Shown: positions 37,031-49,987, numbered from the stretch's first letter. The stretch is DNA of 64,000 bases from Phylloscopus collybita (GCA_027886175.1 JAJNNQ010000009.1:29005501-29069500), one strand, 5' to 3'. The notes: generated by a model from the letters alone, not told the origin. Made by a program: numbers and translations.

Positions 37031-40000
37031 TTACAAAGTCTTCTGAAATAATGTTGTGTTTGACTAAGAAACCTAGTATGACATGGAGAACACTTTGAGT
37101 CTTAGTAGATATAGCTAATTTTTTTTTAATTGTATTTTATTCCTAAGGAAATTGTAATTTCTTTTTCTTACATTAAAACAAACAAACAAAAAAATCAGTA
37201 TTGCTATAAATTTAAGAGGTAAAGGTGTTGAAGATTACTCATAGGATTTCCAATGTCTCTGAAATCTTCTGAAACTTTTAAATTGAAAATACTGTCAAGC
37301 CTCAAGGCAGAAAGCACCTTAGTTAATAACATTTGTAGAATCAATTTCATCAAACAAGATGATAATTTGATTATGAATACAAAAGATTTTATGTTGTGAT
37401 TAATGAATAGTATGTCTTTGATGGCTGTTATAAGGACAATTTGTTCTTAGGATTCTTGTTCTTGACTCTTGGCAATTTTATCAGGACAACTTTTTCACAG
37501 ACAAAAAATAACCAATATAAACCAAATATGACCCCATTTTAAGCATATGTGTGAATGAGAGACTTTGAAACTGCTTAGAAATTTAAGGATGAATTTGTCC
37601 CTCTGCATGCAACTATGGATGGAGTATTCTGTAGCCCAGTTAATATTTGCTTCAAAATTTGTAAGGATGATTCAATGCTTTGAAGTTCCAGTTTTACTGA
37701 ACAGGTTTTCTTTCTGCTTTCTTTATTTATTATCTGCATCTCCTAGCTGGGCCCAGACAGTACAATGGTAAATTGGCTGATTGACAAATACTTCAAGAGC
37801 AAATTAAAGCACCAAAATAGAGCATTATCTAAACCTAAAGAATGAAAATGCAATGTCACTTTAAAAACTATACCTGAGGTTACTGTGTTCCTGTTACTCC
37901 AGATAGGTAAGTTGCTAGTGTAATAAAAGTGAAACTATAATAAATTCAGGCAGGGCAATGAGAAACATTCAGTTGCTGAATTATGAATGTGAAAAGTCCC
38001 CACAGGGCAAAGTTGTGAACTCAGAAAACACTAGGGTCATTCAAATAATGATTGTATATGTCTTGGGAAAATAATATACAAGGAAAGGATGAACCTCAGT
38101 GCGCTGCACAGCCTTTTTCATTCTCAGTATTCAAGCATCACTGCTGTCATGTTGCAAGATATATTAAAAAGGAGAGATTATGTGCTGATGGTTGAGATCT
38201 CTTCATCCAAAACCCAGCTCCATCTGCGCATGTTTGAAGAGCTTTTGTTACATGACACCCACTGGACCTAGCTGCAATTTAGCCTTTCCAGGAACTTAAT
38301 TACCTAGCTCATTATTTACTTTTACTGAAATAGAAATAGCAACACATTGCACCAGAGATTCCAGTATAAGTGCAGACCAAGCATCTTTAGGGCAAAATTG
38401 GCATGCTGTCACCAGTTCTGAATGTATGCTGTAGGAAGGCAATATTTCTAAAGCAGGAGTGATTTGCATTATTTGCTTTTCTAAAGAAAGTGGTGAAAAG
38501 ACCATGCTAGAAACCTTTCTGTGATTAATACTCCTATGGGCACACAAAGAACTTTTCACCTTATAGCCTTTGCCTGATGATTTACAAGATATTAGCTTTC
38601 AATCCTAAAACAGGATCTCAAACTCAGACTTCTCAGCAGTAGAAGGTAATTAGCCCATCTAAGAACTTAGAAATCCTTGTACACCTTAAGGTGTGCTTCA
38701 CTGAAGCTGCTCGAAGGAATGTGGAAGAAGAGTAGATGTCTTTACATCACTGAAAGTACATTTTTGAAAATCCCTTTCTCTTAGGATTTGTTGCCTAACT
38801 GGGATTGAAATGGCTTTAAAACTAATGTCAGCTTTGTTCAAAGTAAGACCAGAGATTAAAAGCAACCAAAAAAGCTCTTCCTTGCCAAAGTTATAAAAAT
38901 GTTTAAATATCTGGTGTAGACTTTTTCAGCATTTGTTTTGAAAGTGTTCGTTTTGAAACTGATATCTATTTCAAGAATATTTATTTTCCCACCACTGTGA
39001 GAATGTTATAGTATTGTGTTGCCAAATAGAAATGACAAAACTGATATATGAAACTTCATGGAAATTAAGATATTTTACAAGTTCATTGAGCTTTTACAAG
39101 CTGTCCTATTTCTATCCCAAAGGATGATTTCTTTTCTCTGCATTTAATTTCATCTGAGTTTAGAAAAAAATTTGGTTCTCTTCAATAGCAATTAAATTTA
39201 AATTGTAGTTTTTATTCATTTGTGCTAAGAAGCAGCAGAATTGGAGGGTATAATTTGTGGAGAAAGGAATGCAAATCATGATGAAATTTTGATTCATTAT
39301 AAGTATATGTTAGCTACTTTAAGCGTTGGCACATACTGAATATTCTGAATTGGCATGGACCAACCAGGATCATCAAGCCCACACCCCCAGAGAATGGCCC
39401 TTACAGGGATCAAAGTCACAACATGGGAATCATTAGCCCTGAGCCCATTATAACCCAACTGAAATAATATCTTGTTTCACTACATTAATAGTGAATAATA
39501 CATCAAACCCCAAAATATTAGACATTGTATGTATCTATATTAGTATTTCATCATTATGCCTATGTGAAAAATACTTCAGAGGTAAATATTGTGACCATTT
39601 GGCAATGTGAGGTGCAAAATTTAAGTAACTTAATAGCAGAATACAGTGTCCGTGAGCACTTGTTCAAAAATCTGTTGGTTGTGCTGATCAAACATTTCTT
39701 CATCCATTTTCATTTGTTTTGCAAATGCTTACAGGTTTATGTGTGCTCAAATGTTTAGGAAATTACTGGGTTTTTGTAAGTACACACATATTCATATGCA
39801 AGCTGGCTGTACAGAAATGACAGAGCTTGCTTGTATTTGTTAAGAATTTTTCCATTAGGGAAAGACTAGCTTATAGACTGGCAAAATAAAAAGAGGAGTG
39901 TGTCTCTGTAACAAGTCAGAAATGGCAATATAAGACTTTCAAACAATGGTGAATGGTGTAAAGATCATTCCAGACAGTTTATGCATGATACATCTAACAT

Positions 40001-40180
40001 GCTAATTGAATATTGGAATAACAGGGATAACTTTAATTGACTATGGTATTCAGTAGGTGGATTCCTGGCAAAGCTGGAATCAAGATTTTTCTGAGGACTT
40101 TGTCTTTCTATCAGTTTTGGGCCTTCTGCTATGGTCTAATATGCCTTCATACAACAATGGTTGGTATTTTTTCTTTTCTT
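37031..40180. other. AT-rich noncoding host DNA
   Basis: No gene recognised. A plus-strand frame at 38089-38271 reads protein-like over about 35 residues but has no identifiable homology or clean splice borders. Confidence 0.5.
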
Positions 40181-40189
40181 TTTGAACAG

Positions 40190-40304
40190 AGAATATTTTG
40201 GTAATAAACCCATGAGGTCTGCAATAAATTATTTCATACTTGTCTTTGGTTCAGGGATGTTTTTTATTAATATGCCATTATTGACAGAGCTAGTGGGAAT
40301 ACCA
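40190..40304 (+). CDS. Candidate host exon with good splice borders (unassigned)
   Basis: A strong acceptor (TTTTTTCTTTTCTTTTTGAACAG, split here only by its position at 40167-40189) precedes an open segment ending at CCA|GTAAGA, a near-consensus donor at 40305. The 115-base segment encodes about 38 residues, including MRSAINYFILVFGSGMFF, which is hydrophobic enough for a membrane helix. The frame continues open past the donor to 40403. I recognise no family. Such acceptor/donor pairs also occur by chance in AT-rich DNA. Confidence 0.28.
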
Positions 40305-43300
40305 GTAAGAAGTGACTTGTCTGAAATACATTATTACAATGACATTTCATTGGGAAGTTTCTCAGAAATAAGAGACATTACCTCAGAAAGAATTGGTACC
40401 TGAAATCTATCCTACTGGGTGTAGCATTCAGTCTGTGAGAAGGATGACACTGTTACTCCAAAAAAATAGTAAGACAAAAAAACCACTTGAAAAAACCAGA
40501 CTTCTAAAAGATATGAAGATAAAATTAAGAGGTTTTGTGTTTATAGGTTGAAAGGAAGATTTTACTTATTTTCATTTAAATACAGACTCTAATTTTCCTT
40601 TTGATGTCCTCGATGTTTCTGAGACGGCGTCTAAAACATTTGTAAGAGCAGTAAGGGTTTGCAAATATTGACATTTTAGTCTCACTAAAATAGTAATCAA
40701 TAAAAGTCTCATTTAGTTTAGATATTTTATAGAACTTTGAAATATAATTGTCTACAAAAAGTCTTCCTTGCAAGTTATATGAAAAGCTGTTTGCATCTGA
40801 ACTAATCTGTCCAAATCAGACTAAATGGAACAGGTTTTTCAGCATTTTTGAATACCTGCTTTAATTTAGCTTTGCAGATGGGACCTCTGGGGGCTGTATA
40901 ATTGTTTGTCTGGTATGATCTGGTTGTTTTCTGTATTACATGCACCTATTAATATTTTTTTGTTTCAAATTTTAAGAGTTTTTTTTTTAACTTGGTTGAA
41001 CAGCTAGAATGCTTCAGTTAATGATATATTTGGTCTGCAATTTGCTTTTTATATTGGATTCAGATTTTTGGCTTGGCTACATTGCTTAGACTCTAGAATA
41101 AACAGTTTTCTCATACAAGTCTAAATCAGCTAACTTTATGTGTTTTTCAGTGGTTTACAAAAACCCCAATATATTTAACTCATCTTCAAAATATATATAT
41201 TATACGTATACTTGGAAATATGTAGTACACTTCCATGTGTGTATTTTGGATAAATATTTGGATCACATCCTAGCCCTTCAGAAAAAAAATATTTAGTTTA
41301 CAGCCTTGTTTACATCAACATTGAGCATGTTTAGAAGGAAGATTGTAAGGGAGTATTTTACTTGCTCCCTAGGAAAGAGTTAATTTGTTTTGGTTTGACC
41401 TTTATAGAGCTTCTTTGCTATATCAGTAGTAGGTTCTAGACCTTGACAATGCTTTATTGACCTCATAGTATCATTTATTGCATGCATTTTTCTGGCAGGA
41501 TGCTACTCCATCTATTTTTGTTCTATATAGACATTGATGATATATGGTCCTCAGTAGCCCCAAAGATAAAAAACTTCCTTCTTTCCTCTCAATGCTGCAC
41601 AGATTTTTTTTTTAGTCACTAGTCTTGACATGTTTTCTTGAATAATCTACAAGCAACCCTCTACACATTTTCCTATACTTAATCCATAGTGTTAAAGCCT
41701 CAAGTCTTGCTAAATTTTGTCCTTGTTACTTTAAGTGCATTTCAGAATATTTGAGTTAGAAGTGGTCTACCAAAAAGAAAAAAAAGCTTGCATTCTAATG
41801 AATGATTGTTGCCTGATTTCCAGAAAAAATATTTCACATCCAAAAGACATGCACAGACCAAGCAAATTTTGAAAGAAATCACGCACCAGTGACAAACTAG
41901 CTCAAGGAAATTACTGATTATTGATATTCAGCCAACTCTCCTTGTTTCAGTGTTGAAACAGAACATTGCCCTACCTTGGATGTGCAATGAAAGAAGCTGG
42001 TAACATAATGTCAGGTGAGACCATGTAGCCCTAGTTAGGAGAACAGAAGTTTACTATCTGTGTAGAAACACAAAGATAAGGCAGCTGCCCAGAAAATATG
42101 TTACACAAAGTCAGAGAAAACCAACTGGAAAATGAAAAAAAAAAAAAAAAAATGCAGCTTACAGAACTATTAATTGTACTGAATATTAGTTGTACAGTCA
42201 GAAGTCCTTGAGGTTTACTACAAGTTTTTATTCAGCTGCATAAAATACTATTCCAGGAACAAACAATGATATCTAATTTATTTACCCATAACACCCATAT
42301 TAGTGGGTGTTAATAATAGCTTTAGCCAGGTATATCTATGGTACTGAAAAACACTAATCATTTTAAGGCTGTCAGCAACAAGATTTTTAGCAAAGTAGAT
42401 GGATTGCAAGTAACTGTCAGGTGTTTTGAGAAAATAAATGTACTTTTAAAGTCCATTTTTCTCACTCCATTGCAATTTATGTTCTATGTAGCCTGTAGGC
42501 ACAAGAACTTCATTGTTCTGTCGAAAATTTGCTTGGCCCTATTATCCTTTTTTTTCCCCTAAATGAAAGTAATTGACCATATTTAATGTAGCTTTGGCCA
42601 CAAATGCTGCCATAAATATCTTTCACTTTTGCACTACAAGATTATAATGCACTTCATCTACTAGGTCCCACCAAAGAAAACAAATACAGCTATTGAGAAA
42701 AGAACATAAAAGTTCTGTGCAGTACCTGGGAGCACTTTTCTCTTTAAAGTTCACAGTAGATTTATATTTGTCATTTATTAGTATTTTCCTACTGCAGATT
42801 TCTAAAGAAATTTTTTTTTCTAAAATAAATGCACAGTATCATCTAAGAACAGTTTCTGGTTTTAGATTTATATAATAAAAAATTAATAAAATACACATTT
42901 AATAAAAATATTTCCGGCATATTTAATAAAAAAATTTTAAAAAATGTCATTGTTGAACTCCTCTGTATTTTGGCAACATCACTTATGTGGTGATTATTGT
43001 TATATTTCAAGGTTTGTTTATTTATTTTATTTTTTTCAAGCGATTTTTAGAGCTTTCTATTTCTCTGGATCAAATTGCTCTACTCATCTTTCTAAAGGTC
43101 TTGGGTTTTGTAATTTGATTTATGTGGTAACCTTGAAAAAAGGAGAGGCATTAATAAACTGTTCCGTTTTAATGAATGGCTTGTCAGGTACTGGTTGACT
43201 ACTTCAGTGGCCAGGAACTCTCTTCCTCCAGGCACTGTTTCGAAGGGCAAAGCTTCAGGCTCTCCGTCATGTCTGTGCCTAGCCTCATTTAATATTTAAC

Positions 43301-43987
43301 AGCTGTCAAGAATAGCAATGGTTTGAAGGACTTATTTGATTAGTAATAGTTTTGATATTTCTTTACTTCTCTTAAAATTGCTTTTAACTTTTTAGATTCA
43401 GGAGTAAGACCTGGCATAGCTTGGGAATACTGAAACTGTCTGAGTTCACGCTGTCAGCTCTCTAGGTCAGAAATACATGATGTGCATGGAGGCATGGGAA
43501 CAACATACTCCGGTCCTTCAAAGACAAATGTTTCCTTATATGCTTGATAATTCCTGAAATAATGCTTTCTTTTTTCCAGACTTTTCATTTATTATGCCTT
43601 TCTCCTTCTGACTTGGGTCCCAGAAGGTAGGTGGAGATTGTGAGTGGCATCTCTGTAGCTTACATCACCAGTCAGAAGACTCCATACATTGTTAGCACAA
43701 ACAAGCTTCAAAAAATCCAGTACCTCTGCTTTCACCTCCTTCTGTGGATTGGATCACAAAGCAAGCTTAGAGTGTGTAACCTCATATTGCATATCTACAA
43801 CAGCTATGGAAAGCACCTCTCTAAAGCAGAATCGTACCCTGAGCACCCCTTCTCTCAAGTAATGCAGCGAGACTTTAGGTTACTTAAAAAAACAGATTTC
43901 AGTTGAGTGTCATTAATAACAATGGATTCCTTTTTCTTTAATTTTATGACTTCCTATCACTAGATTTTGTTGTCATTGTTGTTGTGG

Positions 43988-44022
43988 TGGTTGGTTGGTT
44001 GGTTGGTTGGTTGGTTGGTTGG
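43988..44022. repeat. (TTGG)n microsatellite
   Basis: About eight perfect GGTT units, followed by G-rich sequence to 44045. Confidence 0.95.
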
Positions 44023-46920
44023 TTTTGGGGGAGTTTGTGGGGGGTTACTTGGGATTTTTATTTCTCCCTTCAAGAACTAAAGACTACAGTGATTATTATA
44101 CCCACCTGTAGAAAGCAGTGGTACAACACTTGCTGCAGCATCTAAATATTTGATTAAACAGTACCTAAATATTTCTAGTTTTCAACTTTGTTCTTGCTGG
44201 AAATCATTGACAGTAGACAAAACCACAAAAAACCTGGAATCCTTGCACATATCAGTATTGCTTCTCTGGATTGCCCATATCACTTATAAGTTCATTCTTA
44301 ACCTTGTTGTCATTGAAATGTTTCTGATCTCCTTTCTGACAACTGTAATTTGTTTGCTCTTTTTCTGTTAAATTGGACATCTGGTTTTTAGTTAACAATA
44401 CTGTCTCCAAGGCCATCCAAATCCAAGATGGATTTGGTCAGAAAAGAAAATTGAAATTATTTGCATGTCGCATGTATTTGTCCGTAATATCAACTCTTTT
44501 TTTTTTCCAAAACATCCTGAAAAATATGGACTGCATGCATGCACAAATTATTAAATGTGGAGACAATTCAATAGAAAGAGCTGTCACTGAAATAAACAGG
44601 AGATTTTACTCCTGTGGTAAGAGAAAAGTGAGCTGAGTTTCAGTACCCTGAAACTTGGTCCCTATTAATGACTTGTGCTTACTCAGCAGGTTTTCACAAA
44701 TTTCTTTTAGAGTGTCATTCATAGTCAAAGGTTCCTTGTATTTTATTTTTATTATTATTGTAGTTTTTGCTGTTACTATTTTATAGTAGTTCTACTCTAA
44801 CACATTTCAAAAACATATACCTAGAGTTAATATAAGTTGGAGTTCTACTTTGTTATAAAGTCAAGATTAAATTCAGTCAAATACACATCAGATGACAGTT
44901 GTGGCAGTGGAAGAAGTTCTCAAACTGCACAGAAATGGATTCTGAAATTGAGGAGCTGGATTTAATAAAATGGCCATTGCTTGGGAAATAAGCAGTAATT
45001 TATATAGAGATTTCTCTTAGCAGTAGCTTTTTTCAAATAATCTCAAAAAAATTTGGAAAAAAACATTTGCTCTGTGTGATAAGTTTCTCATCAGAACAAA
45101 GAGCAAGGAAGAGATGAAACAATTTCAGAGCAGCACATATGACACATACCTTGACAGAACTACCTTTACTAGATTCTATAGTCAAACCAAGATACTTAAA
45201 TCCTAGTGATAGTGCTCAACCATTAGTTGTACATAATCATTTTGTATTTGATATTGTGTATTACATTAGACACTGTAATAGCCAAACAAATCACTGAAAA
45301 TATAATTAGCAATTCTAGGGAAAACTAACATTTCTGTGATTTGTTCAATTTCTGTCCTTTGGTTATCTGACATTTTCACAAAGAATTAAAAGATGGGGAA
45401 AAACATTTTACAGTAAAAATAATGCTTTTAAAACTAATTTAATGACAGGCTATTAAATTAGTTCTTGTCAAAATCTTATATTTCTCTTCAGCATCTTAGG
45501 TTTTACATGATGCTTTTGGTGTTGCTCGGATTCTCTATCCTATTCAGAATGTTCAATTAGGTGACTGATCTACTAATTTATATGGCCTATATGAAGCTGA
45601 TCTGTTCTTAACACACCTTAAATATGAGCTTGTGTACCTTAAGTATAAAGAAAAAATATACATATTTCTCTTAATCATGGATTTGAGACCACAACTCCTT
45701 TGCTTAGAAATCCTCTAAAATGACTTGGTTTGACTAAGATTTTTCTGCCATCAACTACAAGGTTTTCACGCCACATGATTTTTGGTTTTGATTCATTTTT
45801 ACTTTAGATTCTAGGAGTTCAAAGTATTAGAATTAACAAGAAAAATTTAATGTTTATTCTACGAGCTCTTCTACCTTCAGCTTTGACTTTACCTTTCTAC
45901 CAGTATGGACTATGATTTGATATCAAATTGGTTTTAGCATCAATTATTCCACATAGAATAATTGTGGACATATACATATGGAAATATAGATCAGTCTATC
46001 TTGTTATTGACTTTTGTTAACTGATCTAATAAAAAGCATAATCAGATCTAGAGAAAAATCTAAGATGTGTATCTCTCCCTGTACACACAGATAGATATAT
46101 ATCTATAGTTCCAAACAAGTCAAACCAGAGGGACACAGTGATGTATTCATTCAAGCTGGCAGTAATAAGTGAACTGGGAGCACACAGATATTGTTAAGTA
46201 TTCTTTGGGAGACATTGTGTTGAAGAAGATAAGAATCATTAGGAAAAAGGGAAGCTGGGGACAGTCTATTTTGCAACCAAGTAGTATGGAACTAAAAAAT
46301 AGGTGATGGCTGTCAGGTTGATAGTTCTGTGGGGATTTTTGGAGTATATATATATATATTCTTCTTACAGATCCAGACAGGATAAGGCTTGATATTATAA
46401 GGGAGCCTTTGGGCAAAACTGCAGTGAAAACTGTAAATAGTAATAAACCAGTAAAATACCACAACATGGCTGAGATCAACATTGCTCAGTTCTTTTGTTG
46501 TTCTGCTGTGATTTTCAATATCCAGCTGAGTGTGATTGATTCTTAGCTGGGGATTGAAGTTTACACATACTACCAAAATAACACAGACTTGAATCAGTGA
46601 ACATTTACACCCTATTTGCATCCGAGTGTACCTCGATAATACAACTGTGATGTACTTGATAGTGCAACTACAACAACTACAACAAGACTATTTCTCTTCT
46701 AGGATTCCTGATTATTTCTTCACACTCACATGGAAAAGAATCTTTTTGGGAAAATGTCCAGAAGTACTGTGGCAGAAGAAACTTGGCCTAGAGCCAGATG
46801 CTTTCTCTCTTTGCTTTGTGGACAGATGAAAGAAATACAAGGTCTGAAACATGAATGAAATGAGGAAGGAACATAGATTTTTGCAGCTAGGTGCTTCACT
46901 TCATTTCTGCAATCTAGCAG

Positions 46921-47035
46921 GAAAACAAACAAACAAAAAACCAACCGACCAACCAAAAACCACACAAAAAAACCCCAACCCAAAAAAAACCCCACCCCCC
47001 CCAAAACAACGACAACAACAACAAAAAAAACCCCA
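46921..47035. repeat. A/C-rich low-complexity tract
   Basis: AAAC, CCAAC and ACAACA units, with CCCC runs. It is the plus-strand mirror of the G/T tracts elsewhere in the window. Confidence 0.85.
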
Positions 47036-47825
47036 AACAGTATTTCAGAAACATTTTTTTGCAGATGAGCAAGGATTTGAGTTAAAAATGGTCTGAGTTA
47101 AAATCCACTGGTCACAATAATTAAGCCCTTTGCTACCCATTAACCCTTGATTTTTTCAGGTTGAAGGACGATGGGTCTATTTTTCTCCCATAAGTCACAG
47201 TCATCTCACTGTGGATGTCTCACACACAGGAGTCTGCAGAGACTTTCTGCAACGGATCAGAGTCATTGATGCATCTCTCAGAGTTCAGACTGCTTATCTT
47301 TTTGGATACACCATTTCTGGAATGGGTGTTACTTTTTACATTATCTGAATCCCACACACATTTAGTTGAAAATAGCATTCAATAATAGATTAATCACAAA
47401 ACAAATAAATTGATTAATTCTGTAGTTCATTTCATGCAACAGGAACCTTCATGATACACTGTAATCTCTTTTGATTACATGTGTGGGCAGCTGTATATAA
47501 GTCAAGGAAAATCAAACAGGTATAGGATTTTAGGATTTAGTTTTCCATATGAAGATAATGGTGGTTTCAGCTTTTAGTTAAAACTTCTGCTTTTCTAGCT
47601 AGATTTCTTACCTCTTCTTGAGTCTTAATCAGTTAGATAAAGAGTAATCTAGGGTACATATCTATTCTTATTTAGGTTAATATTGTTTTAAAGGGACTTC
47701 CACATTTTGACTACAGCCAAAAAAAATGACAATAACTGGATCTTTTGTAAATCAGAGTAGCTCCATTTTAGTCATTCCAGTAGCATTGACTGGAATAGCA
47801 GTAACAGCAGTAACATCAGTAACAG

Positions 47826-47882
47826 CATAGAATCACAGAATCATTAAGGTTGGAAAAGAGCTCTAAGATCACTGAAGCTAAC
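47826..47882 (-). mobile_element. CR1 LINE, 3' terminal end, left half split by the provirus
   Basis: CATAGAATCACAGAATCATT followed by AAGGTTGGAAAAGAGCTCTAAGATCA is the classic minus-strand CR1 3' end. It stops at the provirus junction after CTAAC and resumes at 57180. Confidence 0.9.
47878..47882. repeat. Left target-site duplication CTAAC
   Basis: Identical to the five bases after the right LTR (57180-57184). The 5-bp length is compatible with retroviral integrase staggering. Confidence 0.93.
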
Positions 47883-48556
47883 TGTTGCGTCTCAGCCCCA
47901 GGGCGCTGGGTGCTGCGACCGTGCGTTTTCGGTTTTTGACCCAGCTTGATATTCAGGCTGGGCCCCCGGAAAGTTCGTTGGTGGGGTTTTGGGTTTGCAG
48001 GCAGTTTAGCTCACGCTGACATGGCGGTGGTAAAAGAGGGGACTTTGAGAAGCTTTGAAAAAGAGGCTTTATTTGGTGGGGGAGTCAGAGGTTCCCCCAG
48101 CCTCAGGTCAGTGCCTCTTCAAAGACCCCGGACCTGGGCTGCAGGGCATTTTATACAAACAATCTTATGGGTGGGTATAATGTGTTTGAACCAATAAAAC
48201 AATTAAAACGATACATGCCAGCTAGATTACATAAACACTAACAAATCCCAAATAAGTTGGGGAGTGGTCTCTCAGGGCTTTGCCAACCACGGGCCGAAGC
48301 TCTTGGACCTTGAAGATAAAAGTTTTATGATAGACAAAGGGAGAAGATCATACATGAAACAGGGATGTAACAGAAAGGGAACCAATAGGGAAGAGACTCT
48401 GTACAGAGACTCTGGTTGTCTTAGCAACTTTATTATTTACCTTGAAACAAAGGGGCCTTTTTAGGGTATCTACTATACTAAAACTTACAATATAAAAAAA
48501 ACTATACTACATTCAAAACTAAAACTTACAAAACATTTTTTTTTTACACAGCCACA
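47883..48556 (-). mobile_element. 3' LTR of the provirus (674 bp)
   Basis: On the plus strand it begins TGTTGCGTCT and ends ACAGCCACA; the viral sense is the reverse. It is identical to the other LTR except at 48465. In viral sense, U3 carries TATAAAA (48149-48155), transcripts should start roughly 25-30 bases later, and the AATAAA signal at 48068-48073 should direct cleavage about 20 bases on. That gives U3 of about 430, R of about 75 and U5 of about 165 bases (estimates). Open frames on the plus strand inside the LTR are antisense and non-viral. Confidence 0.97.
48068..48073 (-). terminator. AATAAA polyadenylation signal in the 3' LTR
   Basis: TTTATT on the plus strand reads AATAAA in viral sense, about 80 bases downstream of the TATA box, the spacing expected for a retroviral R region. 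Confidence 0.75.
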
Positions 48557-48575
48557 CTTCCCCCTTTTTTTTTTT
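48557..48575 (-). promoter_or_regulatory. Polypurine tract (plus-strand DNA primer)
   Basis: In viral sense A11-G5-AAG lies directly against the TG of the 3' LTR and just after the env stop (48582-48584). This is the canonical place and composition for the primer of second-strand synthesis. Confidence 0.93.
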
Positions 48576-48581
48576 ATTTTG

Positions 48582-49946
48582 TTACTGTTCTGGAGTGTAA
48601 ATTTCTGCGCTGTCTTCACTGCTTGAGGCATCATCTGGTGGAAATTCGATGGCTGGCACTACTGAGTGCACAGAAGGGGTGGAAGTGGGAAAAATTGCAT
48701 GCATAATTAAATTTTTCACTAAACTAAAAGCAATGGCTACAACTAAAACAATGAACAAAACTAACAGTCCTGTTTTGATCCACGAGCTGGCAATGCTAGA
48801 AAGTCCAACACCTGAAAAGATGTTGTCAAACCAGTCTCCTGTTTCTTTTTTGATGGAGTTGACCATTTCTCGCAGCTGGTGGACAGATTTTTTGACGTCT
48901 TCTGCTTTGGACGATAGATTGAAGCAACACAGTCCTTCAAACTCTTCGCATGAATGCTGATTTAACAAAAGTAGGTAGTCAATGGCAGCTCTGTTTTGGA
49001 GGGTTGCCTGCCTGGTGACCTCGTCGTCTGAAAGGAGGTCACTTATAGCTTGTGTTGTCAAATTTGCTTGCTTGGCTACCCAACATTCGAGACGGCTCAA
49101 TTCTCCCATAGATTTTGCAATTGAAACCCATGGTAAAAAAACTGTCAAGGCTGTAGTTTTTGCTCTGGACCAATGAATAATTTCTGAATTACAGTCAGGG
49201 TCGAGACTTGTTAGGTCTCTTTTCTGAATTTGAAAAGAGGAATTTCTTTTGTGCCAATTGAAAATTTGAGTCATGTTTGGGGTGAACAGGCTTAACTTGC
49301 CTAATGTGCATGGGCCTCCAATCAGACGAGCAGGAATGCCTGTGAATGCTCTGTCACCACAAATGAAAAAAAAACCTTTAGGAAGGGAACGGGGAAAGGT
49401 GTTGTCAGTAAAGGAAACTTTAACATGCACAATTCTTGTGCACCAATTTGCTGCCATATATGAACTTTTGACTTGCAGCAAATTGTAAAATGACTTCTCT
49501 TGTTCTTTGGAAGGAGTATACAGAAATTGAACACAAAAAGGAGCTTTAGAGGACCCAAGGAGTTCCAATTCTTGGGGCTCTTGGTGAACACGCGAAAGAG
49601 TTTGTGACCACTCCTCCCAAAAAGCAAGGGGATTCAAGACAAAGGTTGACGGGGGTTCACCTATTTCTTCAAAATGATGAACTGTGCTGGGTTTTCGATT
49701 AAATTTCTGTTGCAATTGGAGAAGTGAGTACGGATACTCTTCTTCTTTCACAGGGATTCCCACCAGGCAGGAGGATATGGGATCTTGGGCTGTTGCTGAG
49801 GCTAGGCAAATGTGATCTTGGCCTAGACTCCGTGCGAGGGTTTTCCACACATTGGTTTTTGGCTGTGGAACGATCCAGGGGATGGTTATTGATGGCAAAC
49901 TGAGCAGCACTGCAAGGGTAAACACTGTCGTGCTGCGAGTTTTCAT
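48582..49946 (-). CDS. env: Env glycoprotein (SU-TM), uninterrupted, 454 residues
   Basis: Retroviral envelope precursor for receptor binding and membrane fusion. ATG at 49946 is the first methionine. The longer frame to 49979 opens only with TTG and crosses the splice acceptor. An N-terminal hydrophobic signal peptide covers residues 6-25. A hydrophobic stretch near 265-275 may be the fusion peptide. It is followed by a heptad-rich region, LQNRAAIDYLLLL (316-328) in the immunosuppressive-domain position, and the CX6CC motif (C333, C340, C341) that disulphide-links TM to SU. A membrane span lies at about 392-411, and the tail is about 43 residues with an acidic end. Four N-glycosylation sequons are seen (N224, N235, N295, N343). 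No canonical R-X-K/R-R cleavage site is visible. The TM looks alpharetrovirus-like. SU is short for the class. The frame is intact. Confidence 0.93.
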   Translation of the reverse strand: MKTRSTTVFTLAVLLSLPSITIPWIVPQPKTNVWKTLARSLGQDHICLASATAQDPISSCLVGIPVKEEEYPYSLLQLQQKFNRKPSTVHHFEEIGEPPSTFVLNPLAFWEEWSQTLSRVHQEPQELELLGSSKAPFCVQFLYTPSKEQEKSFYNLLQVKSSYMAANWCTRIVHVKVSFTDNTFPRSLPKGFFFICGDRAFTGIPARLIGGPCTLGKLSLFTPNMTQIFNWHKRNSSFQIQKRDLTSLDPDCNSEIIHWSRAKTTALTVFLPWVSIAKSMGELSRLECWVAKQANLTTQAISDLLSDDEVTRQATLQNRAAIDYLLLLNQHSCEEFEGLCCFNLSSKAEDVKKSVHQLREMVNSIKKETGDWFDNIFSGVGLSSIASSWIKTGLLVLFIVLVVAIAFSLVKNLIMHAIFPTSTPSVHSVVPAIEFPPDDASSSEDSAEIYTPEQ

Positions 49947-49968
49947 GTTGAACACCAGACTTGTGGTT

Positions 49969-49972
49969 CTGT
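49969..49972 (-). promoter_or_regulatory. Candidate env splice acceptor
   Basis: In viral sense a T-rich stretch leads to GAGTTACAG, with AG at 49970-49969. It is 22 bases before the env ATG and just after the pol stop (49988-49990). Sequences resembling a branch site (TTTAACTGA) precede it. Confidence 0.65.
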
Positions 49973-49987
49973 AACTCAAAAGAAAAT

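Larger units (their letters stand above)
40404..47780. other. AT-rich noncoding host DNA with simple repeats
   Basis: No gene recognised. It contains A22-like and T runs (42128-42152), a TTGG array (43988-44022) and an A/C tract (46921-47035). A three-fold AGTAACAGC/ATC repeat (47788-47826) directly precedes the CR1 that hosts the provirus. Confidence 0.5.

Noticed and set aside
39345..39465. Segment with GGATCATCAAGCCCACAC resembling an interspersed repeat
   Set aside because: It is too short and diverged to assign to CR1 or another family by eye.
47946..48464. Identical 83- and 66-codon plus-strand frames in both LTRs (also at 56569-57087)
   Set aside because: They are antisense to the provirus, have no motif, and are identical only because the LTRs are nearly identical. 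They are not superantigen-like genes in viral sense.
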